Shown one piece after another: positions 1 to 7,802 of a stretch of 20,647 nt of DNA; position 1 is the first letter of the stretch; each line of letters starts with the position of its first letter. The notes below the pieces were generated by a model, which had not been told where the DNA came from, searched no databases, and worked only from the letters and a program-made list of their open reading frames with translations. The translations under genes were made by a program, and so were the position numbers. Origin of the DNA: CAJXNP01 sp050305935 (lineage in GTDB: Bacteria > Bacteroidota > Bacteroidia > Cytophagales > Cyclobacteriaceae); the NCBI GenBank assembly GCA_050305935.1, contig JBNLGG010000068.1:1-20647 (forward strand), in the 5' to 3' direction.

Positions 1-1010
1 GGAATTGACAAATAATGCACAATGGTATGCAAAACCTGCCCGTCCTCTAACAATAGTGCTACAGACCTTGCGAAGCCAACAAGTAAGGCTGTGGTCGTTA
101 ATTCAGTGGCTCCCTCGGCAAAATACTTGGCTGCATCATTTATGTTAATCCGCGCAACAATGGCTACAATTACCGACAAACCGAAAAACACCCCTCCTAA
201 TTCTATCAAATACCAGCCCCAACCGGAAAGTTCTGATATTCCATACACGATGAGGGCAAGTGCCGCAACGGTTATTAATAGTATCACTTTATGAAGGCCA
301 GTCAATTCAGGGTATTCATATACCTCAGAGTGTGAGACATTTTCTTGAATATTTTTTTGCCAGACGTTCTTCGTGTATTTTTTTACATGTAAAAACCCAA
401 CTATGAAGAATGGGATAAACATGACCAACCTAAACCAAATTCCGGAAGTCGGTTTTACTTCTGCAATATCCTGGGCAATCATCACTGTGAAGGGGTTGAT
501 GGTAGCCGTACCATAACCGATCCCATAACCTACTACCATGATTGCAACAGCAGACAGTGCATCCAGTTTTAAGGCCGCACACAATACTATCAATACTGAA
601 ATAAAAGGCAGGTATTCTTCAGCCATTCCAAGCGTGCTTGATCCAACCGCAAAGACAAACATTCCGGCTAAAATCAGGATCTGAGGCTTTGAGCCAAACT
701 TGTTGAGTAATTTGCCCAGCATCGCGTCGATGACCCCGGTGGATTTTACTACTGAAAGCGCTCCTCCGATGATAAATATAAAAAAGATAATCGCCTGGCT
801 GTCTGCAAAAGCCCTGGGCAATACGGTAAATAATTCCCAAGGCTCCAGGTATTCTTTTTCCAATGAATGAAAAGTTCCCGGGATTACTTTTTGTTTATGA
901 TGCTCTTCTATGGTATCAAACGTGCCAGACGGTAAAACATAGGTCATTAACAAACCCAGAACCATCATAAAAAACAGTAAAACAAGCGTATTTGGAACTT
1001 TTAATTTCAT
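1..1010 (-). CDS. YfcC/DcuC-type membrane carrier, 3' end cut by window edge
   Basis: An open frame runs without a stop from an ATG at 1010 to the left edge, giving the first 336 residues. The family is usually about 450-510 residues, so roughly a quarter to a third is missing. The protein begins with a membrane segment (about residues 8-25), then a short soluble stretch with PSGTF, and then further hydrophobic segments. Conserved-looking blocks are GGALSVVKSTGVID, a Gly/Ser-rich VGSSTLGMAEEYLPF, and GYGIGYGTATINPFTV, which fit the YfcC branch of the DcuC-like carriers (PF03606). These are inner-membrane proteins proposed to move C4-dicarboxylates, amino acids or peptides; the substrate cannot be read from the sequence. 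The start lies 2 bases after the radA stop, so the two are probably cotranscribed, although no functional link is obvious. Confidence 0.85.
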   Translation of the reverse strand, partial: MKLKVPNTLVLLFFMMVLGLLMTYVLPSGTFDTIEEHHKQKVIPGTFHSLEKEYLEPWELFTVLPRAFADSQAIIFFIFIIGGALSVVKSTGVIDAMLGKLLNKFGSKPQILILAGMFVFAVGSSTLGMAEEYLPFISVLIVLCAALKLDALSAVAIMVVGYGIGYGTATINPFTVMIAQDIAEVKPTSGIWFRLVMFIPFFIVGFLHVKKYTKNVWQKNIQENVSHSEVYEYPELTGLHKVILLITVAALALIVYGISELSGWGWYLIELGGVFFGLSVIVAIVARININDAAKYFAEGATELTTTALLVGFARSVALLLEDGQVLHTIVHYLSI

Positions 1011-1012
1011 AA

Positions 1013-2380
1013 TCAACCCATTAATTCTGATATCACTTCTTGTATTTTACCAAACTGAAGAACTTTAATTTGCCGCTTTTGATTTTGAGGCAGCTTACTG
1101 AATTTAGAAATAACAATGTTTTTAAATCCCAGCTTCTCAGCTTCAGCTATTCTCGACTCAATTTTATTAACCGCCCGCACTTCGCCACTTAACCCCACTT
1201 CCGCGGCAAAACAATACTCTGTTGGAATTTCTATTTCATTAAAAGAGGAGATTACCGACATCGCCACGGATAAATCAATCGCCGGATCATCGATTTTCAA
1301 CCCTCCCGCAATATTTAAAAATACATCCTGTATTCCCAACCGGAATCCTGCCCGTTTTTCCAGCACGGCAAGGAGCATATTCAACCTTTTTAAATCAAAC
1401 CCTGTGCTCACTCGTTGTGGCGTCCCATAAGTGGCCGAACTTACAAGGGATTGAATTTCGATCAGTAAGGGCCGGTTTCCTTCCATGCTGGCACCAATCG
1501 CCACTCCACTACTGTATGAATCGCGCTGGGAAATTAATATTTCCGATGGATTGACTACTTGCCTCAATCCGTTCGATTGCATTTCATAGATCCCTAATTC
1601 GGACGTCGACCCGAACCGATTTTTAGTAGTCCTTAGAATCCGGTAGGCATGATGACGGTCTCCTTCGAATAAAATAACGGTGTCAACCATATGTTCCAGG
1701 ACTTTTGGACCGGCAATGCTGCCGTCTTTTGTAATGTGCCCTATGATGAAAACAGGTATGGAAGACTGCTTGGCATATTTCATTAAAATCCCGGTACAAT
1801 GCCTTACTTGCGATATACTGCCTGGCGCTGCGTCAAGTGCATCAGAATAAATTGTTTGTATGGAATCAATGATCAAAATATCAGGCTTGATCTGACTGAT
1901 CTGATCAAATATTTTTTCCAGTGATGTCTCGGCGTATAAAAACAACTTTTCAGAAGAGCCATTCATCCGGTCTGCCCGCATCTTGATCTGGTGGAGGCTT
2001 TCCTCGCCGGATACGTAGAGGATTTTTTCGTAGTTCAGTTGCAGGGAAACCTGTAAAAGCAAAGTAGATTTCCCTATTCCCGGTTCTCCTCCAATAAGGA
2101 CCAACGAGCCATTTACCACTCCGCCACCAAGCACCCTGTCGAGCTCGGTGTCACCGGAATTAATGCGTTGTTCTCCGTTGGAAGTAATTTCAGCAAGTTT
2201 AAGCGGTTTGCTTTTTTCGGCCTCAATATTCAGGGGAGGGCTCCATGGTTTTTCCTTATCGGATGCGACGACCTCCTCCACGTAGGAATTCCATTCACCA
2301 CAGTGTGGGCATTTACCGACCCACTTTGCCGATTCGGCGCCGCAGGCCTGACAAAAAAAAGCTGTTTTCTTTTTCGCCAT
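1013..2380 (-). CDS. radA: DNA repair protein RadA (Sms)
   Basis: A 455-residue protein of normal length for RadA, a RecA-like ATPase that helps branch migration during recombinational repair. The N-terminus has a four-Cys zinc finger (C10, C13, C24, C27; FCQACG then CPHCG). It is followed by the RecA-like core with Walker A GGEPGIGKSTLL, a Walker B region ILIIDSIQT, and the RadA hallmark KNRFG (RTTKNRFGSTSELG). The C-terminal third is the Lon-protease-like domain (GVAIGASMEGNRPLLIEIQ onward). I chose the ATG at 2380 because MAKKKTAFFCQACG is the usual RadA start; the frame stays open 13 codons further, to 2419, but that stretch looks like leader. A recX gene lies just upstream on the same strand, which makes this a small recombination cluster, and the carrier gene follows 2 bases after the stop. 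Confidence 0.96.
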   Translation of the reverse strand: MAKKKTAFFCQACGAESAKWVGKCPHCGEWNSYVEEVVASDKEKPWSPPLNIEAEKSKPLKLAEITSNGEQRINSGDTELDRVLGGGVVNGSLVLIGGEPGIGKSTLLLQVSLQLNYEKILYVSGEESLHQIKMRADRMNGSSEKLFLYAETSLEKIFDQISQIKPDILIIDSIQTIYSDALDAAPGSISQVRHCTGILMKYAKQSSIPVFIIGHITKDGSIAGPKVLEHMVDTVILFEGDRHHAYRILRTTKNRFGSTSELGIYEMQSNGLRQVVNPSEILISQRDSYSSGVAIGASMEGNRPLLIEIQSLVSSATYGTPQRVSTGFDLKRLNMLLAVLEKRAGFRLGIQDVFLNIAGGLKIDDPAIDLSVAMSVISSFNEIEIPTEYCFAAEVGLSGEVRAVNKIESRIAEAEKLGFKNIVISKFSKLPQNQKRQIKVLQFGKIQEVISELMG

Positions 2381-2505
2381 TTTATTTGATATCGATTGGA
2401 CGAGTGAGTTTACACGCAAATCACCTGAGTGATAAGAAGGATGAGTTCCTTAGGCCTGCTCAGCTTGCCCGCTAAAAAGTCAGGCTCCGAAGATACGGAT
2501 AATGA

Positions 2506-2545
2506 CAAAACTTTTATTTCTTTTTTAAGGCAATTAAAAGTTTTG
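2506..2545. repeat. AT-rich 11-bp inverted repeat between recX and radA
   Basis: CAAAACTTTTA at 2506-2516 is the exact reverse complement of TAAAAGTTTTG at 2535-2545, with an 18-base loop. It sits 36 bases beyond the recX stop and about 125 bases upstream of the radA start. On the minus strand it has no following U tract, so it is a poor intrinsic terminator in that direction; on the plus strand it is followed by a T-rich run. It may be a transcript-end structure for recX or a protein-binding site ahead of radA. Confidence 0.5.
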
Positions 2546-2580
2546 ATTTTTTGAGAAGAAAGTTCCTGTCAATTTTTAGG

Positions 2581-3045
2581 CTACTCGCTGATTTTGTTGA
2601 GAACCCCCCGGACCAATTCTGATTCAAAGCCTCGCCCGATGAGGAACAAGGCTACTTTGCTTTTTCGTTGGAACAAATTTTTGTCTTTTAGGGATTTGAA
2701 TTTTTGATGAGCCAGTTGTTCAAGAGCTTCCAGGTAGGCTTGCCCCTCGATCTCCATCAGCCCATTCTGAATATCCTCATCCGATAACTGGCGCATTTTC
2801 AATTCTCTTTTAATCTTATGCTTGCCCCATTTTTTAGTGCGGAATTTCCCACCGGCATAGGCCCTCGCAAATCGTGCATCATCCACAAATCCTTCCTTCT
2901 TCATCTCCTCGACGATTTGCCTGGCCATTTGTTCTTCAACACCCAGCGAATTTAATTTGTCTTTTACTTCTTTGACGGCCCTTTCACGGTAAGCGCAAAA
3001 TTTTGCAATTTTTGATCGGATTGAGTTTAGGGATTGGTTGATCAT
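2581..3045 (-). CDS. recX: RecX family regulator of RecA
   Basis: A 154-residue, highly charged, helical protein. The opening block IAKFCAYRERAVKEVKDKLNSLGV and the later FVDDARFARAYAGGKFRTKKWGKHKIKRELKMR are typical of RecX, whose triple three-helix repeats bind RecA filaments and damp or tune RecA activity in the cytoplasm. The length is that of a standard RecX. No recA gene lies in the window; radA follows on the same strand after about 200 bases, so both neighbours act in homologous recombination. The ATG at 3045 is preceded by a long AT-rich stretch (3046-3188) with no clear promoter that I can defend. Confidence 0.9.
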   Translation of the reverse strand: MINQSLNSIRSKIAKFCAYRERAVKEVKDKLNSLGVEEQMARQIVEEMKKEGFVDDARFARAYAGGKFRTKKWGKHKIKRELKMRQLSDEDIQNGLMEIEGQAYLEALEQLAHQKFKSLKDKNLFQRKSKVALFLIGRGFESELVRGVLNKISE

Positions 3046-3188
3046 CTATTAAAATACAACTAAATATATTTCATTAAAAAACACTGAACAGATACAGTGA
3101 GATTATTAATGATAGTAAAAATTCAGTCAATTGGAAAATTTATTAGACAAATATTGTCGAAATAAATGATGTAAATAAAGCCGCTTTA

Positions 3189-3908
3189 CTAAAGTTCAAA
3201 ATTGATGCCTTTCTCTAACAGTTCTTTGTATTTCTCCCGATCAAACTTATAGAGGAAAGCTCCTTTTTTAGAAGTCGTCTTATCCTTTTTATCCAATTTA
3301 TTTAGCAATCCAAAGCTTAGAATTTTCTTTCTGAAGTTTCTGTCGTCTAAGGGATGCTGGTAAATCTCCTGATAGAGTTTTATCAATTTAGGCAGTGTAA
3401 AATGTTTAGGAAGCAATTCAAATCCAATCGGTCTTCTCCTTGAAGTTATCTGCAATTGATTGAGAGCATCTTTTACCATTTGGTTATGATCAAGAACCAA
3501 ATCGGGCACTTCATTTATATTAAACCATTTTGCCCCAAATGACTCCACCAGTTCCTTATCGTGTTCATCCAGGCGGATTAAACTATAGTATGCAATGGAG
3601 ATCACCCGGTCACCCGGATCGCGGTCAACGTCTGTGTAACATTTTAACTGCTCTAAAAACACGTTGGAAATTCCAGTGAGTTCGTTGAGTATGCGATTGG
3701 CTGAAGTTCTGGCATTTTCGTCCGGGCGGACAAAACTTCCTATCAGAGACCACAGACCACTGAAAGGCTCTACCAATCTCTTGAATAAAAGAACTTTTAG
3801 TTTTTCTTCTTTGGGGTGAAACCCAAAGATGATGTTATCAACAGCAATAAGAATGGGTTCCGTTTCTCCATAAAATTTATCAGAAATCTTTAAAGAGTGT
3901 GGATTCAT
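3189..3908 (-). CDS. NrtR/AraR-like regulator: NUDIX domain plus winged helix
   Basis: A 239-residue protein with a NUDIX-fold domain (about residues 15-150) followed by a basic C-terminal winged-helix region (about 160-235, LPKLIKLYQEIYQHPLDDRNFRKKIL). This is the layout of the NrtR group; in Bacteroidota, relatives such as AraR control sugar utilisation and others control NAD metabolism. The NUDIX box (G57 to I80) is degenerate: where active enzymes have REUxEExGU, this has RILNELTGI, so two acidic metal ligands are replaced. I therefore infer a ligand-sensing transcription factor and not a hydrolase. It is a single gene between recX and aroA with about 100-140 bases of AT-rich DNA on each side. 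No sugar or NAD gene is adjacent to name its target. Confidence 0.85.
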   Translation of the reverse strand: MNPHSLKISDKFYGETEPILIAVDNIIFGFHPKEEKLKVLLFKRLVEPFSGLWSLIGSFVRPDENARTSANRILNELTGISNVFLEQLKCYTDVDRDPGDRVISIAYYSLIRLDEHDKELVESFGAKWFNINEVPDLVLDHNQMVKDALNQLQITSRRRPIGFELLPKHFTLPKLIKLYQEIYQHPLDDRNFRKKILSFGLLNKLDKKDKTTSKKGAFLYKFDREKYKELLEKGINFEL

Positions 3909-4012
3909 ATTTATTCCTAAAAGTAAAAGTTGACTAACATGATAGGCACAATATACGATTAAGAATTTTTAATAAGTAATCGACTCACCCGGCTTAAAAT
4001 TTACATGTTGCT

Positions 4013-5254
4013 CTATTCCTGCATTAACCCCACACTTCTCAGATCATCCCAATACCCGGGATAGGATTTATTAACAACAGAGGGGTTAAGAATTTTGACA
4101 TCTGTCTTCATGGCCAGAGGAGCGAAAGCCATGGCCATGCGATGGTCGTCATAGGTCTCAATAGTGATGTTTTTCAGAGCAGAAATATTTTCAGTCGAAG
4201 GAATAAGCCTCCAATGATGCAGATCGATCTCTTCCAGCCTGCCTCCAAATTTTCCCAGTTCATTTTGCAGAGCAGCAATCCGATCGGTTTCTTTTATTTT
4301 CAAGCTTTCAAGGCCAGTCATCTCGCAGGCTATTCCCTGTGCTGCCAACGCCACACAAACTGTCTGTGCAAGATCCGGACAATGGGAAAAATCAATGTGA
4401 TTGATGGTTGAGGCATCTTTTTTTGTCAACCTAACACCATCTCCCTCAAAGGTGGCTTTTACACCAATTTTTTCCATAATACCCACAATTGCCTTATCAC
4501 CCTGAAGCGAGTCTTCCCGCAATCCCAATAGCTTGATATCTGCCTGATTTGCCAAGGCAACAAAACTAAACCAGTAGCTTGCACCTGACCAGTCTGACTC
4601 AATTACATAGGATGACTCTTTATATCCCTTTGGACTGATCGTAATAATATTCCCCTCAAAACTAACCTCCGCTCCAAATTTCCGCATAAGCGCCAAGGTC
4701 ATCTCGATATAAGGCCTGCTGCCTATTTTACCTGTAAGCTCAATGGTCAATCCCTCAGGCAACCGGGGAGCGACCATACAAAGTGCCGAAATATACTGGC
4801 TACTTACATCGCCTTGTACTTTTATTTGTCGTGTCTGTTGTTTTTCGAAACCAATAATTCGATGGGGAGGAAAACCTTCTTGTTTCAGGTACTGGATTTC
4901 AACACCCAATTCCCTTAATGCATCGACCAGGATTTTAATGGGACGCTGCTGCATTCTTTCGGTTCCAGTAAGTGTTTTTTGCATTCCATTTATGGCAGCA
5001 AAAGCCGTAAGGAACCGCATCGTGGTTCCTGCATCCAGGACATCCCAAATGTCTGTTTCAGAGGCAAGTAGCCTCATCATCGTTTGCGTATCCCTTGCCT
5101 CTGAAAGGTTACCCAGAAGGCCACTACTGGAAGCAAGGGCATTGATAATAAGCGCCCGGTTACTTTCACTTTTGGAGGAAACTAATTTTATATCTGCTTT
5201 TCTAAGGTTCTCCTGGTGTTTTATCAGAACAAATTGGCTTGACTCCATGTGCAT
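4013..5254 (-). CDS. aroA: 3-phosphoshikimate 1-carboxyvinyltransferase (EPSP synthase)
   Basis: This enzyme joins PEP to shikimate-3-phosphate, the sixth step of the shikimate pathway, in the cytoplasm. At 413 residues it has the usual length. Visible motifs are SSKSESNRALI (residues 26-36, the substrate-binding Lys-Ser-Arg block), LDAGTTMRFLTA (73-84, the PEP-site loop), GDVSSQYISALCM (148-160), a KIKETDRI element, and DDHRMAMAFA starting at residue 369. The start is ATG at 5254; a second ATG two codons in (MHMESS) could also serve. The next gene upstream on the same strand, aroB, is 337 bases away with a plus-strand small ORF between, so aroA may have its own promoter in the AT-rich 5255-5366 stretch. 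Confidence 0.97.
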   Translation of the reverse strand: MHMESSQFVLIKHQENLRKADIKLVSSKSESNRALIINALASSSGLLGNLSEARDTQTMMRLLASETDIWDVLDAGTTMRFLTAFAAINGMQKTLTGTERMQQRPIKILVDALRELGVEIQYLKQEGFPPHRIIGFEKQQTRQIKVQGDVSSQYISALCMVAPRLPEGLTIELTGKIGSRPYIEMTLALMRKFGAEVSFEGNIITISPKGYKESSYVIESDWSGASYWFSFVALANQADIKLLGLREDSLQGDKAIVGIMEKIGVKATFEGDGVRLTKKDASTINHIDFSHCPDLAQTVCVALAAQGIACEMTGLESLKIKETDRIAALQNELGKFGGRLEEIDLHHWRLIPSTENISALKNITIETYDDHRMAMAFAPLAMKTDVKILNPSVVNKSYPGYWDDLRSVGLMQE

Positions 5255-5406
5255 TTTTTTGACGAAATTTAATCTTCTTGAAGATATGTTGTAATATTTT
5301 ATTAAAATATAGAACTATTTTTATATATTTATGGTTGATTTAAAATCTTCAACAACCAAATCACGTTTATCCGGTTAATAATTTTACAACTTTTAAGATC
5401 AACCAA

Positions 5407-5595
5407 ATGAATAAATTATTTACATTTTCATCGCTCCTTGTTTCCGGTGTGCTTTTAGGCTCAATCGCTGGCAGATTCACCAATAGTGAAACTTTCAAAA
5501 TCAAAAGACCCAACATTGCAAACAACATCAAGAGCGTAAAAGACTTTATCAGTAAGAACAATGACGAGGATGAGTACGATCAGTACTTCATTTAG
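5407..5595 (+). CDS. Small membrane-anchored protein of unknown function
   Basis: A 62-residue ORF starting MNKLFTFSSLLVSGVLLGSI. It has one N-terminal hydrophobic helix with a small-residue GVLLGSIAG pattern (about residues 9-21), a basic middle (TFKIKRPNIANNIKSVKD) and a strongly acidic tail (NNDEDEYDQ). That layout resembles short YtxH-like membrane-anchored proteins, but I do not recognise the family. Its TAG stop (5593-5595) overlaps the aroB stop (5592-5594) tail to tail. A competing minus-strand frame at 5367-5561 is mostly hydrophobic and looks like the antisense image. I prefer the plus frame for its ordered charge pattern; confidence is only moderate. Confidence 0.6.
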   Translation: MNKLFTFSSLLVSGVLLGSIAGRFTNSETFKIKRPNIANNIKSVKDFISKNNDEDEYDQYFI

Positions 5596-6641
5596 CCTAC
5601 CAGTTGATTGTAAGCCAAAAAAGATTCCTCCATTTCTTCCCTCGACAAGTCGATATTAAACTGGCAGCTTCCTATTTCCTTTAATAGTGAAGCTTTCACT
5701 TTGTTGTTTTCATTTTTCTTGTCCTGAAGTGTCAAAGACAAAATCTCTTCAAAATATGTCGGATCTATGATTGTTAAATCGTACAAGCGATCTATGTATT
5801 GGTAGATCTCACCAAACTCATCTTCGGTCAATCCGCACTTCGATTTGGACAGCCAGGCCTCGCAGACCATCCCTATTGCAATAGCCTCCCCGTGGAGGAT
5901 TCTGTTTCCCCGATTCAGGAAAAACGTTTCTACTGCGTGACCAAGCGTATGGCCAAAGTTCAGGATTTTCCGCAGACCTCGCTCTTGTGGGTCTTCCGTC
6001 ACAACTTTTCCTTTAATTGCCACCGAGTGAGACAATATATCTTCCCAATCCTGATCGCTCAATGGAACATTTTTAAGTTCGTTGAACTTAGGTCGATCGG
6101 CAATGAGACAGTGCTTGATCACTTCAGCAAAGCCGGATCGCAATTCCCTATGGTCAAGGGTACTTAAAAATTTAGGGCAAATAAACACCCTGAGCGGTTC
6201 CTGAAATACACCAATGTGATTTTTATACCCCTTAAAATCGATGCCCAGTTTACCTCCCACGCTTGCATCAACCTGGGCAAGTAAGGTCGTTGGAATGTTG
6301 ACAAATGGAATCCCTCTTTTATATGTGGCAGCACAAAAGCCACCCATGTCGCCGATAACTCCCCCGCCTAGGTTGATCAGCAGTGACTTTCTGTCAAATG
6401 CATTTTCGGTAAGGGTGTCCCAGATATCAACGCAAGTTTCCAGGTGCTTTTGCTCCTCGCCACTCTTAATTTCTATCAGGACAACTCCCTTCGGGAGGTA
6501 TTCCTGCACTACCGGAAGGCAGTATTTTCTTGTATTCTCATCAACCAACACTGCAGCTTTTGAAAAGGAATGCTCCTTAAAAAAATGCTGCAGTTCTTCC
6601 TCTACATTTTTACTTATAATAACATCGGATGGGATACTCAC
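5592..6641 (-). CDS. aroB: 3-dehydroquinate synthase
   Basis: Second shikimate-pathway enzyme, converting DAHP to 3-dehydroquinate with NAD and a divalent metal. At 349 residues it has normal length. The NAD-binding block is LGGGVIGDMGGF (91-102), followed by the substrate-site DASVGGKLGIDF (125-136) and KNHIG (140-144). Metal ligands by family analogy are E173 (FAEVIKH), H231 (NFGHTLGHAVE) and H250 (LHGEA), with H235 as an active-site residue. The start is a GTG at 6641 that overlaps the TGA of the upstream DAHP synthase gene (GTGA, positions 6641-6638), a clear sign of translational coupling. No suitable ATG lies nearby. The stop overlaps that of the small plus-strand ORF. Confidence 0.97.
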   Translation of the reverse strand: MSIPSDVIISKNVEEELQHFFKEHSFSKAAVLVDENTRKYCLPVVQEYLPKGVVLIEIKSGEEQKHLETCVDIWDTLTENAFDRKSLLINLGGGVIGDMGGFCAATYKRGIPFVNIPTTLLAQVDASVGGKLGIDFKGYKNHIGVFQEPLRVFICPKFLSTLDHRELRSGFAEVIKHCLIADRPKFNELKNVPLSDQDWEDILSHSVAIKGKVVTEDPQERGLRKILNFGHTLGHAVETFFLNRGNRILHGEAIAIGMVCEAWLSKSKCGLTEDEFGEIYQYIDRLYDLTIIDPTYFEEILSLTLQDKKNENNKVKASLLKEIGSCQFNIDLSREEMEESFLAYNQLVG

Positions 6642-7729
6642 ACTACTTTCTCAATAGGGTTATTCATAATGTACTCCTGCCGTCTGATCGAAGCATCGTG
6701 GATCACCTTGAACAACTCTGCCATAAATTCCGGATTCAGGTTTAGCTTCTCAGCCCAGTTCCGTCGGGTGTCTGAAATTTCCTTCCACCTGTCTTTTTGG
6801 AATACAGTAACGTTGTTCCTTTTCTTATAAAACCCGATCTCATCCACAATCTTCATCCTGGCAGCGATGGTCTCATACAGGTCTTTGTCCAAGTGATCAA
6901 TTTGCTGCCTCAATTCTTCCAGATGTGTGATGAACTCGATATCCTCAGAGGTAGGTTTTCTGTACTTAATGTTTTTAAGGATGTTTCCTAACGAAGTAGG
7001 AGTTACCTGCTGGGAAGCGTCACTCCAGGCATTGTCAGGATCGCGATGGGATTCAATGATCAATCCATCGTAGTCAAGGTCGATTGCCTTTTGTGATATT
7101 TCAAATATCAAATCCCTGGTTCCACAAATATGGCTTGGGTCACCAATCAATGGCAACTGAGGAAGTTGATTCTTTAGCTCGATAGCAATTTGCCACATGG
7201 GCAGGTTTCTATATCGCGTCTTTTGGAAAGAGGAGAACCCACGGTGAATGGCACCTAATTTTGTAATGCCTACATTGCTTATTCTTTCCAATGCTCCGAT
7301 CCATAGAGCCAAATCAGGGTTGATTGGGTTTTTGACCAGCACAGGAACATCAGCCCCTCGAAGAGACTCGGCAATTTCCTGAACGGTGAATGGGTTCACG
7401 GTCGATCTCGCCCCAATCCACAGAATATCTATATCATGTTTTAATGCTGCCTCGACGTGTGCAGGATTGCCTACCTCAGTAGCAAAATATAAACCTGTCT
7501 CTTTTTTTACGGTTTGTGCCCATTTCAAAGCTTCCACGCCTATCCCTTCAAAATTGTTGGGACGTGTTCGCGGTTTCCAGACACCTCCCCTGATGACCTT
7601 AATTCCCTGTTCCTTCAATTGTATGGCCGTGTCGAGTAACTGCTCTTCAGTTTCTGCACTGCAAGGCCCCGCAATGATCAGCGGCTTTTCCAGGCCCATG
7701 CCCCATCCTTCTAAACTTTCTATTTTCAT
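6638..7729 (-). CDS. aroF: Bifunctional DAHP synthase / chorismate mutase (type II)
   Basis: A 363-residue fusion. The N-terminal part (about 1-255) is a KDO8P-type DAHP synthase, the first step of the shikimate pathway: GPCSAET (21-27), RGGVWKPRTRP (47-57), and later GDPSHICG and DGLIIESHRDPDNAWSDA. The C-terminal part (about 265-360) is an AroQ-type chorismate mutase, seen in LRQQIDHLDKDLYETIAARM and EIGFYKKRN. This order, synthase then mutase, is common in Bacteroidota, and the mutase may give feedback sensitivity to chorismate or prephenate; that is inference. It leads the aroF-aroB pair, with a 4-base overlap into aroB. The 73-base gap to the divergent proline dehydrogenase gene must hold both promoters; I see no convincing box there. 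Confidence 0.96.
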   Translation of the reverse strand: MKIESLEGWGMGLEKPLIIAGPCSAETEEQLLDTAIQLKEQGIKVIRGGVWKPRTRPNNFEGIGVEALKWAQTVKKETGLYFATEVGNPAHVEAALKHDIDILWIGARSTVNPFTVQEIAESLRGADVPVLVKNPINPDLALWIGALERISNVGITKLGAIHRGFSSFQKTRYRNLPMWQIAIELKNQLPQLPLIGDPSHICGTRDLIFEISQKAIDLDYDGLIIESHRDPDNAWSDASQQVTPTSLGNILKNIKYRKPTSEDIEFITHLEELRQQIDHLDKDLYETIAARMKIVDEIGFYKKRNNVTVFQKDRWKEISDTRRNWAEKLNLNPEFMAELFKVIHDASIRRQEYIMNNPIEKVV

Positions 7730-7802
7730 TATTGCTATATTTCTTTTGCTAAATTTTTAAATTGGATCACCTTAAAAAATGGGTGAATGTATTAGATGCA
7801 GT

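Noticed and set aside
4743..5294. 183-codon open frame on the plus strand
   Set aside because: It is wholly antisense to aroA, which has all its catalytic motifs; the peptide has no recognisable domain.
5367..5561. 64-codon hydrophobic minus-strand frame between aroB and aroA
   Set aside because: It mirrors the better-structured plus-strand small ORF; a run of Leu/Ile is what antisense of Lys/Asn-rich coding gives. It is kept as the alternative in the findings.
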